From: Helicovermis profundi
GTDB lineage: Bacteria > Bacillota > Clostridia > Peptostreptococcales > Acidaminobacteraceae
NCBI RefSeq assembly: GCF_033097505.1
Contig: NZ_AP028654.1
Coordinates: 1,632,001-1,696,000, forward strand
Length of the DNA: 64,000 nucleotides
Reading direction: 5' to 3'
A program made the translations under genes and the position numbers. This document shows, one piece after another, positions 23,167-31,360 of this stretch. The first letter of the stretch is position 1; the number at the start of each line of letters is the position of its first letter. The notes under the pieces were generated by a model, which worked only from the letters and a program-made list of their open reading frames with translations, made no database searches and was not told the origin of the DNA.

Positions 23167-24228
23167 TTACTTTATATATTCTTTTTCAATATATTCAGAA
23201 GTAGTAAGCATCAAAAGTGCACCATAGTCAATATTAAACTTTATCACACTACCTATGCTATAGTCTTTACCTGTATTTGTTAAATCAAGGATCAAATGAT
23301 CACTGCTTGCCCCTACAATTTCAATATCTTTGTCATATGGAGTTAGTCCGTCTGGATTAACATCTTGCCTTCCAATGGCAATTATAGCTCTTTTCATTTT
23401 TCCTTTGTCTAAAAAAACAGGATTATTTCCAAAAGCATCCATACCAATATTGCCAGTAGGAATAGAGTCTTTTTCCTTTAGCTCAATTACTTCTGCTTCT
23501 AATGTAAATATATCAGTGTGCATTCCTTCAATTAATTCGCCAAACGCAGTTTCTCTTCCAAGAACAATAACTTCTCCAGGCCTTAAATTATTGATTTTAC
23601 TTGGCATTTTACCATTATCAAGTAAATAAATACTGCTTGAATTTCCTCCAGAAATCATTTCTAATTTAATTTTAAATTTATTTTCAATATTAGTAGCAAT
23701 TTCAGTTAATTTTCCAAGGTTAATTTCATCAGGAATAACTCCACCGTAACATGTAAGATTAACTCCGATACCATATAAATTAACACCAGAAAGTTTAAGA
23801 ATTTCTTCAACCGTTTTATCAACGTCACAAGGCAGAATTCCTTCTCTTAAATCACCTAGATCAATCATTAATAAAACATTATGAATTTTATTCAATTTAT
23901 TAGCTTCAACAGATAATGATTTTATAGTATCAATTTCAGAATTAAGACTAATATCCGCAAATTTAACAACTTCCTTAGTTTCAGAAAGCATAGGTAACCT
24001 AAGTAAGACTTTAGGAACCTTCAAATCTTTTATTTTTACTAAATTTGATATTCTAGAATCGGCTAACATATCAGCTCCACCGTCAACTACAGCTTTAGCA
24101 GCACTATTTAACGCACAAAACGATTTAGTTACAACCATTATACTTATACCATTTTTATCACATTTTTCTTTGATAAACTTTGTATTTTCTTCAAGTTTAC
24201 AAAGATTAATTTTTAGTTTTGGATACAT
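23167..24228 (-). CDS. orr: Ornithine racemase
   Basis: A 353-aa PLP enzyme with an alanine-racemase-like barrel. It converts L-ornithine to D-ornithine, the substrate of the aminomutase. The PLP lysine is Lys35 in the motif VVTKSF, and LRLPMLSE, MIDLGDLREGI and MISGGNSSS line the cofactor site. Sequence type and its place at the end of the ornithine cluster separate it from alanine racemase. Its start codon overlaps the stop codon of the reactivase gene (TAATG) with AAGGAGG before it, so the two are translationally coupled. Confidence 0.93.
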   Translation of the reverse strand: MYPKLKINLCKLEENTKFIKEKCDKNGISIMVVTKSFCALNSAAKAVVDGGADMLADSRISNLVKIKDLKVPKVLLRLPMLSETKEVVKFADISLNSEIDTIKSLSVEANKLNKIHNVLLMIDLGDLREGILPCDVDKTVEEILKLSGVNLYGIGVNLTCYGGVIPDEINLGKLTEIATNIENKFKIKLEMISGGNSSSIYLLDNGKMPSKINNLRPGEVIVLGRETAFGELIEGMHTDIFTLEAEVIELKEKDSIPTGNIGMDAFGNNPVFLDKGKMKRAIIAIGRQDVNPDGLTPYDKDIEIVGASSDHLILDLTNTGKDYSIGSVIKFNIDYGALLMLTTSEYIEKEYIK

Positions 24229-25607
24229 TAGTCCTCCTTAAAATCTAAGCTTTTTTTAAGCAACTTAATTGCGGCTATTTTATTTTCTTTAGATAAAACA
24301 CCTAAAGATGCCATAATATAATCATTATCAATTAGTATTTTAGCTTCTTTATTTGGAAGAAGTTTATCTCCTCTATTACTTAATGCAATGCGTTTTAAAA
24401 TTTTGATTCTCTTTGGAAGCCTTGTAAGAGCACCGCCTGTACCTATAATATATCTCACATTACTTAAATCTTTACCTTCAGCAATACTTTTCTTTCCACC
24501 ACCAACAAATAAATCTCTAAAACCACCCGCATGCCTATTTGAAGATACTATTACTGCTTCTTCAGTAAGTCTTTCTACAAAAGTAATTTGATTTTTATTA
24601 TTCGGAATTGCCACATGGTTTTCTATTAGAGAATTAAGCAAACTAGCTTCTACTTTCAAATCTTCTTCAAGTTTTTTTAATCCAATTATATCAACTATAT
24701 TTTTCATATTTACATAAACGCCTAAATCCCCTTCTACAGTTCTTTTTGCAGTTGGTTCTGGACTTATTAGTATTGAATTAATTTCTTCTGAACCATCAGT
24801 AACTGAATGGATATCAGTGGTAGCTCCGCCTACATCAACAGTAACCAAATCCCCAATATCTTCTCTCAATATTTTTGATGCTTCCATTACAGCGCCTGGT
24901 GTTGGAATAATAGGTCCCATCACAAGTTCTTTGACATGTTCCATACCTGGTGCATGAATAATGTGTTCTTCAAATACATCTTGAATAACTTTTCTAGTAG
25001 GCTCTACATTTAAAGTATCTATTTTAGGATAAACATTATCTACAATATATAATAAATGTTCTTTATTATTTTCTTCAAATATAAGTTTAATTTCTTCTTG
25101 ATTTTCAATATTACCCGCGTAAATAACAGGTACATGTAAGTCAAGTTCAGCAATTTTTTCTGCATTATAAATAGCTGTATCTCTTTCACCGTAATCTACT
25201 CCACCAGCTATTAAAATTATATTTGGTGATAAATCTTTAATTTTCTTTATATCTAATCTTCTTAATTTACCTGCTGTTAAAAAGTGAATATTTGCTCCTG
25301 CTCCAAGTGCTGCTTCTTTTGCAGCTTTTGCAGTCATATCATAAACAAGTCCATGGACAGTCATCTTAAGACCACCTGCCGCACTGCTGGTTGCAAGCAT
25401 TAAATCATAAGAAATTTCTTCAAGATTTAATTTACTGCGCAAATCTTTTATAGCACTATTTAAACCAATATTAACATTTCCCTCTTTGACTGTTGTTGGT
25501 GACTGACCTTGTCCTACGAACAAAGGGTTTTCAGTATTTAAATCACTAAAAGCATTTACTACCGTAGTAGTACTTCCTATTTCTGCTACTAAAACATCAA
25601 ATTTCAT
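24228..25607 (-). CDS. GlmL/MutL-family reactivating factor for the ornithine aminomutase
   Basis: A 459-aa ASKHA-fold ATPase. It starts with the phosphate-binding motif VAEIGSTTTVVNAF and has VTVDVGGATTDIHSV and IIGTGGALTRLP. Family members sit beside glutamate mutase (GlmL) and ornithine aminomutase genes and are thought to reactivate B12 enzymes by swapping damaged cobalamin. The name 'MutL' is historical and has nothing to do with mismatch repair. A terminator-like hairpin lies just upstream of its GAGGTG ribosome site, so it may be made in smaller amounts than OraE. Confidence 0.88.
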   Translation of the reverse strand: MKFDVLVAEIGSTTTVVNAFSDLNTENPLFVGQGQSPTTVKEGNVNIGLNSAIKDLRSKLNLEEISYDLMLATSSAAGGLKMTVHGLVYDMTAKAAKEAALGAGANIHFLTAGKLRRLDIKKIKDLSPNIILIAGGVDYGERDTAIYNAEKIAELDLHVPVIYAGNIENQEEIKLIFEENNKEHLLYIVDNVYPKIDTLNVEPTRKVIQDVFEEHIIHAPGMEHVKELVMGPIIPTPGAVMEASKILREDIGDLVTVDVGGATTDIHSVTDGSEEINSILISPEPTAKRTVEGDLGVYVNMKNIVDIIGLKKLEEDLKVEASLLNSLIENHVAIPNNKNQITFVERLTEEAVIVSSNRHAGGFRDLFVGGGKKSIAEGKDLSNVRYIIGTGGALTRLPKRIKILKRIALSNRGDKLLPNKEAKILIDNDYIMASLGVLSKENKIAAIKLLKKSLDFKED

Positions 25608-25617
25608 ATTTCACCTC

Positions 25618-25656
25618 ATAAAAAATAGGCTTCTCGCATTAAGCAAGAAACCTATT
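25618..25656 (-). terminator. Terminator-like hairpin inside the ornithine operon
   Basis: AATAGG (25624-25629) and CCTATT (25651-25656) close an imperfect stem containing TTCT/AGAA and GC pairs, followed on the minus strand by TTTTTT and then the ribosome site of the next gene. Read-through is needed for the reactivase and orr. Confidence 0.65.
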
Positions 25657-25692
25657 ATTAATTAAGCCAATAATATTTTACCGCTTAAAATC

Positions 25693-27906
25693 CTATGCGT
25701 TTTTCATTTCTCTTCTTTTCTTAATAAAGAATGATGCTACATGGTTTCCTCTATCTGATTTTCCAAAACCTTGATCCATTCCATTTTTAACAGCAATTTC
25801 TGGTGTAACTTGAGTTCCACCTGCGCAAATAATTAATTTATCTCTTACGCCTTTTTCTATTGCATATTCATGTAATCTCTTCATGTTTTTATAATGAACG
25901 TCGTCATGAGAAATAATTGTAGAAGCAAGAATAGCATTTGCATTTAATTCAATTGCTGCGTCTACAAGTTTTTCAACTGGACAAGATGTTCCAAGATACT
26001 CAACATCCATACCATATTTTTCAATTCCACCATGTTTAATATCAATTACTTCTCTAAGTCCAACTGAATGCTCATCTTGTCCAACAGTTGCTGCAACAAT
26101 TAGGAACGACTCCTTGTCTACATCTTCTCTAATTTCTTCATCATTAAGTAAATCAGGAAGTGGAGGAATTACAAGAGTATCTAAGTCAATATCAAACTCA
26201 ACTTTACCTTTTAATTGAATTCTAGATCCTTCAGCAGGATGAAGCATTTCTGAATGAATTACTTCTACGTCTTTTAAATTCATTTTCTTAGCAAATTCAA
26301 TTGCTGCAAATTCTGCAGTTCTTTGATTAGTTGGCAAGAAAATTTCAAGTTGAACTGTACCATCAGCTAACCACTCAACTTCTGGCTTAATTAAATTAGT
26401 ATTTCTATATTTCTCATTAGCATCCATTCTAGTATTTACATTATCAACGTCATCAAGTTCGTCAATAAAAATAATTTTATCTGCGTTTTCTAATGTATCT
26501 CCATTAATTGCAGCAGAAGGATTCTTAGCTATTTCTTCACCGTACTGAGCTGCATTATTATAACCATAATGAGCAGTAACTGGAGCAAAATAATCATCAT
26601 CTCTTGTATAAACAGTTCCAGCACCAACTCCGCCATCAATCTGTCTACCAATACCGTCTCCGTTTCTTTCAGGATATTTACCTGAATCTATGAAGAATCC
26701 TTTTTGAACAGATTCAAAGTATCCGCCTTGTTCAATCATTTCTTCCATATAAAGAATTGCTCTTTCTTTTAATTCTCTAACTTCTTTTTTCATGAAGCCA
26801 TCTTTTTTTACTTCAACCATTTCTAGTATACCGTCTAAACCAACTAAAGTTTGTTTTGCAGTATCACATGCTTCAATATTATACATATGCCAAGGCACAT
26901 TTCTACCTTCATCTGGTGTAATTGTTGATTGAATATCAGCGCTTGTAAGTTTTGAAATCATCATATTCATAACATGAGTAACTGTAGCTTCTCTTGAAGA
27001 TGATGTAATATACTTAGTATTTTGCTGTGCTCTCATCTTATATTCACTAAATAAATCTCTTAAAGCAACAGCATAAGGAAGATCATATTTAGTACATGGC
27101 ATTGGTGCAGCTGTAGGCGGAACTGTTGAAAGACAAATATTTTCTTTTTTCATACCAGCTTTATGTGAGAATATTGAGTTAAGTCCGTGCTGAACCATTA
27201 GTTCTGGCATAACCTTCCAAGCATCTCTAGCAGTAGCATTTGCATTATGCGCGCCATCTATTTGTGCCATATCTACAGCAGCCATAACTTTTTTTGATTC
27301 AGCAGCATCAACAAATGATCTTACCATATTAATATTTCTATAAAGTACATTATACTGCGGATCTTGATGAGCACCGTTAACGCCTTCTTCTGCAAACATA
27401 ACAGCAATATCAGGACCAGCAACACCTGAAACATATGAATGATAATTAATTGGTCTACCAACTTCATCTTCTATAAAATCAAGCGCTTTTCTATGAGCTC
27501 TTACTTGCTTTCTAGAAACAGCTACTCCGCCAATTCCTTGTGGAGTTCCTTCTATAAGTCCATCAAAATGAGATTGTCCAGCAGTTCTAATAACCATTAT
27601 ATGGTCAGCTCCGTGCCAAGCTGCCATTCTCATTCTTCTAATATCATCTTCAAATCTACCAGATGCTATTTCTGTAGTGATAGTTTCTTGAGGTTGTGGA
27701 TCTAAATTATCAAAATATCTAACAGCTGCAGGTATTCCAATTGAATTAGTTAAGCCTTCAGCACAATCATGATACTCATGTTGTCCTAAAATTAATTTAT
27801 TAACTTTTTTTCTCCAAAGCCAACCTTTTCTCTTTGGTCTGTAGTTTTCAAGATCAGAAAGTATTTCTCTGATATCCATTTTTTCATTAATATCATATTT
27901 TTTCAT
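25693..27906 (-). CDS. oraE: D-ornithine 4,5-aminomutase, large subunit
   Basis: A 737-aa enzyme using adenosylcobalamin and PLP to move the 5-amino group of D-ornithine to C4, giving 2,4-diaminopentanoate. The cobalamin motif DEHSVG is near residues 611-616 with the ligand histidine near 613. Lys624 in IDIKHGG, 11 residues on, corresponds to the PLP lysine of the Acetoanaerobium sticklandii enzyme. The N-terminal two-thirds form the TIM-barrel catalytic part. Its ATG overlaps the oraS stop codon (TAATG), and AAAGGAGG precedes it; OraS and OraE form the complex. Confidence 0.96.
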   Translation of the reverse strand: MKKYDINEKMDIREILSDLENYRPKRKGWLWRKKVNKLILGQHEYHDCAEGLTNSIGIPAAVRYFDNLDPQPQETITTEIASGRFEDDIRRMRMAAWHGADHIMVIRTAGQSHFDGLIEGTPQGIGGVAVSRKQVRAHRKALDFIEDEVGRPINYHSYVSGVAGPDIAVMFAEEGVNGAHQDPQYNVLYRNINMVRSFVDAAESKKVMAAVDMAQIDGAHNANATARDAWKVMPELMVQHGLNSIFSHKAGMKKENICLSTVPPTAAPMPCTKYDLPYAVALRDLFSEYKMRAQQNTKYITSSSREATVTHVMNMMISKLTSADIQSTITPDEGRNVPWHMYNIEACDTAKQTLVGLDGILEMVEVKKDGFMKKEVRELKERAILYMEEMIEQGGYFESVQKGFFIDSGKYPERNGDGIGRQIDGGVGAGTVYTRDDDYFAPVTAHYGYNNAAQYGEEIAKNPSAAINGDTLENADKIIFIDELDDVDNVNTRMDANEKYRNTNLIKPEVEWLADGTVQLEIFLPTNQRTAEFAAIEFAKKMNLKDVEVIHSEMLHPAEGSRIQLKGKVEFDIDLDTLVIPPLPDLLNDEEIREDVDKESFLIVAATVGQDEHSVGLREVIDIKHGGIEKYGMDVEYLGTSCPVEKLVDAAIELNANAILASTIISHDDVHYKNMKRLHEYAIEKGVRDKLIICAGGTQVTPEIAVKNGMDQGFGKSDRGNHVASFFIKKRREMKNA

Positions 27907-28283
27907 TATTTCTGACCTCCTTTAAATATTTCAATAGCTTCATCCCATCTTTTCCCTTCCATTAGTTCAAGTCCTGCTTGTCTAATAGAAATATTATTCT
28001 TCTTAGATACTCTGTAAATTATATTTCCTACACCTTTACCAATTAATCCTCTTTCTATTGCACCATCAACAATTGGTTTAGCTTCAAGACTTGAAAATCC
28101 CATTCTTAATACAATTGATCTTTCAACTGCAGGTGAAGTATGAGTCTTTGCAAGATCAAGTAAAGGATCAACAAGTGTTTCTGCAAGTTGCCAGAATTTT
28201 GCTTTTATTTCTTCATCAGTTAAATTAACTAAATCTTTTCTTCTAGTTTGAAAATCATCGTCTCTCTTTAGGTAGCCTTTCAT
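27906..28283 (-). CDS. oraS: D-ornithine 4,5-aminomutase, small subunit
   Basis: A 125-aa, mostly helical partner of OraE. Typical features are an N-terminal RDDDFQTRRKDLVNLTDEE segment and a region LAKTHTSPAVERSIVLRMGFSS before a glycine-rich LIGKGVGNI turn. It lacks cofactor motifs, as expected, and is needed for the aminomutase to fold and work. Spacing to ortB is 13 nt and it overlaps the oraE start by one base. GGAGG precedes the ATG. Confidence 0.94.
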   Translation of the reverse strand: MKGYLKRDDDFQTRRKDLVNLTDEEIKAKFWQLAETLVDPLLDLAKTHTSPAVERSIVLRMGFSSLEAKPIVDGAIERGLIGKGVGNIIYRVSKKNNISIRQAGLELMEGKRWDEAIEIFKGGQK

Positions 28284-28296
28284 AATTCCTCCATTT

Positions 28297-29715
28297 TTAT
28301 TTAATAGTTACATTAAGTTCTTTCAGTGCATTTATAACGAAGTCTTTATTTGTATTTGTATCTTCCATTAAAAATTCAATATCTTCATTGCTTACAGAAG
28401 TTAAATTGTTTTGTTTAATTGCATTTTTAACTAAAGATGTTTTTATTTTATCTAAGTCTAAATCTTTTGCTTTTAGAAGATCTGGAGTTTCAGGAAAAAT
28501 AATATTTTTCCCTGGAATTTCGTCATTTGGATTACCAAATTTAATTTCGATTCCATTATCTCTTGCAAAAGATAATTGCGGTTGAATATGTTTTCCTGCA
28601 CCAGTATATTCAGTTTCTTGAACAACTATTATTTGATCTTCGTCCATTTCTCTTGCAATACTAAACGCCGCAGCAAGTGAAACATTTCCAGCTGGTCCTC
28701 TTTCAAGACCTTCTAATTGTGCAAATGCTTCAGTCATATAAAATACTTGACCTTGAGTTACTGTAACGTACCTGTCCATATATCTAAGTGGACGAGCAGC
28801 AGAACGAGGAACATCAGATCTATCTGGCCAAGTTGAAAACGGTATTCCAAAACCAGTGTGTCCTGTAGTAAAAGATTTTTTGTTAAATTGCGTATCACTT
28901 GCCATATGAAGTCCACTTAAATCAACACTAGCAGCTACTACTTTAGTGCTTTTAGCTCCTGCTTTTTCAAGACCTCTTGCAGTACCTGTTAAATTTCCAC
29001 CGCCTGCATTTGTGCAAACAACAACATCAGGATCTCTATTTTCAAGTTCTCTAAACTGCATAGCTATTTCGTATCCAAGAGTTTCAACACCTGCAATACC
29101 AAATGGAGTGTAAAGAGATGCGTTGAAATAACCAGTCTCTTCAAGTAGTCCTAAGAAAGTATAGAATAGTTCTGGTCCAACAGAAAGCTGAATTACTTCT
29201 GCGCCGTATGCTTCACATTTTCTAGCTTTTTCTATTATTTCAGGTTGTCCCATTCCTTTTGAATCATAGCATTCTTGTACAATTATGCATTTAAGTCCAT
29301 GAATTGCAGCTTGAGATGCTACAGCAGCTCCGTAGTTTCCACTAGTTGCAGCAATTACACCTTTATAGCCTAATTTTTTTGCATGAAATACAGCATTTGC
29401 TGCTCTCCTTGCTTTAAAGCTTCCAGAAGGATTTGACGCTTCATCTTTAACAAAAATTCTTGCGCCTTTACCTTTTTCAGAAAACTTTCTAGCTAATGCC
29501 GTCAAATTTCTAAGTTCATAAAGTGGTGTGTTACCAACTCCACTAAAACTTTGCATTTCTTGCATTTCTTTTAAAGAGTAACCAGTTTCCTTCATCATCT
29601 TCTCATAATCAAAACCGATACCTTTAGCTTCAAACTTAGAATAATCAATTCCTACAGCTTTTTTCATTATTTCGTTTCTTCTTGACATTACAGCTTCATA
29701 TGAATTATTTTTCAT
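28297..29715 (-). CDS. ortB: 2-amino-4-oxopentanoate thiolase, beta subunit
   Basis: A 472-aa PLP enzyme that cleaves 2-amino-4-oxopentanoate with CoA to acetyl-CoA and D-alanine, the last step of the pathway. It has a threonine-synthase-like fold; the PLP lysine is in SGSFKARRAA, with NAGGGNLTG as phosphate-binding loop. The ATG at 29715 is used because GGAGGTG precedes it; a TTG five codons earlier would place that site inside the gene. It overlaps the end of ortA by 11 nt, typical for subunits made in equal amounts. Confidence 0.94.
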   Translation of the reverse strand: MKNNSYEAVMSRRNEIMKKAVGIDYSKFEAKGIGFDYEKMMKETGYSLKEMQEMQSFSGVGNTPLYELRNLTALARKFSEKGKGARIFVKDEASNPSGSFKARRAANAVFHAKKLGYKGVIAATSGNYGAAVASQAAIHGLKCIIVQECYDSKGMGQPEIIEKARKCEAYGAEVIQLSVGPELFYTFLGLLEETGYFNASLYTPFGIAGVETLGYEIAMQFRELENRDPDVVVCTNAGGGNLTGTARGLEKAGAKSTKVVAASVDLSGLHMASDTQFNKKSFTTGHTGFGIPFSTWPDRSDVPRSAARPLRYMDRYVTVTQGQVFYMTEAFAQLEGLERGPAGNVSLAAAFSIAREMDEDQIIVVQETEYTGAGKHIQPQLSFARDNGIEIKFGNPNDEIPGKNIIFPETPDLLKAKDLDLDKIKTSLVKNAIKQNNLTSVSNEDIEFLMEDTNTNKDFVINALKELNVTIK

Positions 29716-30019
29716 TATCTGCACCTCCAAAAAGAATTTCTTTTAAATCCATTCCGATTTTTAACAACTCAGGAATATTGTTTCCGAAAGAGTGAGTAAA
29801 TGTTGGTTCAATTTCAACAACCTCTCCCTCAGCTTTTCTACCTGTTATAGTCTTAACTTCAATTTTATCGCCTTTTTTACCATCAATTAAAGCAAATCCT
29901 TTAACCCACATTTCTAGTGGCACATTTTTAGTGTCATCAGGAACTTGCGGTGCTCTTTCATCTTTCGTTAAAACTACATTATATATTTTAACCCAATCAC
30001 CTTTTTTGAATTCCATCAT
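29705..30019 (-). CDS. ortA: 2-amino-4-oxopentanoate thiolase, alpha subunit
   Basis: A 104-aa subunit with a small beta-barrel-like sequence: KKGDWVKIYNVVLTKDERAPQVPDDT, then KKGDKIEVKTITGRKAEGEVVEI. It has no cofactor motif of its own; in A. sticklandii OrtA pairs with OrtB. It follows ord by 8 nt and overlaps ortB. AGGTGAT precedes tandem ATG codons, either of which may be used. Confidence 0.93.
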   Translation of the reverse strand: MMEFKKGDWVKIYNVVLTKDERAPQVPDDTKNVPLEMWVKGFALIDGKKGDKIEVKTITGRKAEGEVVEIEPTFTHSFGNNIPELLKIGMDLKEILFGGADNEK

Positions 30020-30027
30020 ATCACCTA

Positions 30028-31083
30028 TTATCCTCTATAAATAAATTCTCTCATATCTCCCATAATTGCTCTTGGAACTGGTAAATCAATCATAGTCTTA
30101 AGACCAGGATGAGAATTGATAACGTGAGGGATCATATTACAACACATTGCAATTGTTCCAAGTCCGCCTTCTACTTCAGGTTTTATAACCATATTCACTT
30201 CTGGAGTACCTTTTATAGAAATATAATCACCAGTAAAAGTTCCTTCCATTTCTGGCTCAATTTGTTGTGGGTGAATCATATCGATTAGTACAGATCCATT
30301 AACATGTCCTTGACCAGTCATATTTACTCCAGCAACATCTCCAGCAGCAGCAAAACCGTAAGGAGCTTGTCTATCTACTGTTGTAACAATTGGTTTCATT
30401 TGTTGTTCGATTTTTTCAACCTTCCAGCCAATAGCGTCACCAATCATATTAATTGATTCAGAAAATCCAACGTGACCTGCTAGAGAACCATCTTCAACGC
30501 CTCTATTAAAATCATCAACTTTCATTCCAACGCCTTGCTCTTCCATTACAGCAGGTCCAAAAGGTGATAAACTATTTACTCTTTTTGCTTCAATATGTTC
30601 TACATCAGTCATACAACCTGTTAAAGTTACAACTAATAAGTCCATAATTAAACCTGGGTTAATTCCAGTTCCTAAAATTGAAACTCCGTTCTCTTTAGCA
30701 ATTTTATCAAGTTCAGCTGCAAGTTCAGGATTCTGAGCTTTTGGATAAGCCATTTCTTCAGCAGTTGAAATTACATTAACTTTTTGCTCTAAGGCAAATT
30801 TTAATTTAGGAAAAGCTTTTTTAGTAAAAGAATCTGTAGCAATTAAACAAATATCGCAACATTTTTCAGTTAATACTTCTTTAATCTCAGGATTAATTAA
30901 AACTGATTTTCTTTCTCCTTTTTCAACACCTAAAACTTCAAATATATCTTTATTAACTCTTTCAGGGTGCATGTCACAAACTCCAACAATCTCTACACCT
31001 TTTTTGTTTAATAACATACGTGCCATTCCACTTCCCATAGCACCAAATCCCCATATTGCAACTTTAACGTTTTCTTTATTCAT
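30028..31083 (-). CDS. ord: 2,4-diaminopentanoate dehydrogenase
   Basis: A 351-aa NAD(P)-dependent enzyme that oxidatively deaminates (2R,4S)-2,4-diaminopentanoate to 2-amino-4-oxopentanoate. The N-terminal Rossmann motif is VAIWGFGAMGSGMARML; later GTGINPGLIMDLLVVTLTG and SPFGPAVMEEQGVG resemble dihydrodipicolinate-reductase-like dehydrogenases. It is the first gene of the operon, 36 nt after a perfect sigma-54 promoter. GGAGGTG precedes the ATG. In other ornithine fermenters ord-ortA-ortB-oraS-oraE occur in this same order. Confidence 0.95.
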   Translation of the reverse strand: MNKENVKVAIWGFGAMGSGMARMLLNKKGVEIVGVCDMHPERVNKDIFEVLGVEKGERKSVLINPEIKEVLTEKCCDICLIATDSFTKKAFPKLKFALEQKVNVISTAEEMAYPKAQNPELAAELDKIAKENGVSILGTGINPGLIMDLLVVTLTGCMTDVEHIEAKRVNSLSPFGPAVMEEQGVGMKVDDFNRGVEDGSLAGHVGFSESINMIGDAIGWKVEKIEQQMKPIVTTVDRQAPYGFAAAGDVAGVNMTGQGHVNGSVLIDMIHPQQIEPEMEGTFTGDYISIKGTPEVNMVIKPEVEGGLGTIAMCCNMIPHVINSHPGLKTMIDLPVPRAIMGDMREFIYRG

Positions 31084-31118
31084 TTTTGCACCTCCATATT
31101 TTAGTCAATACTTAATAT

Positions 31119-31134
31119 AGCAAACTGCGTGCCA
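31119..31134 (-). promoter_or_regulatory. Sigma-54 (-24/-12) promoter of the ornithine operon
   Basis: On the minus strand TGGCACG-N4-TTGCT matches the sigma-54 consensus at all the key positions (GG of -24 at 31133-31132, GC of -12 at 31121-31120). No comparable sigma-A promoter is evident nearby. The regulator gene is immediately upstream. Confidence 0.93.
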
Positions 31135-31309
31135 AAGATTTAAAATTTATAATTATACATACCATAACTTACTATTTTTTTCGTATAAATATTGTATTTC
31201 CAAAGGTAATCTAATAAAAAATAGTAAAAAAAAAATAATATTATTTTTTTACTTGATTAAACATACACTAATTTATATAACAATATACATTCATAAATTG
31301 CTAGCAAAA

Positions 31310-31360
31310 AATAAACGCAAAATATTTTGCATAGTACATGCAAAATATTTTGCGTTTATT
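31310..31360. promoter_or_regulatory. Paired enhancer palindromes that also form a terminator
   Basis: The 14-bp palindrome GCAAAATATTTTGC occurs at 31317-31330 and 31340-31353, 23 bp apart. Both are inside a 23-bp perfect inverted repeat (31310-31332 with 31338-31360). They lie about 190-215 bp upstream of the -24 box, a normal place for enhancer sites of a sigma-54 activator. On the minus strand the hairpin is followed by TTTATTTTTT-like sequence and overlaps the regulator stop codon, so it should also end regulator transcription. The rest of 31084-31358 is AT-rich spacer. Confidence 0.8.

Noticed and set aside
24228-25607. Calling the ASKHA protein DNA mismatch-repair MutL
   Set aside because: It has no GHKL mismatch-repair motifs; phosphate motifs and neighbours fit the GlmL-type B12-enzyme reactivase.
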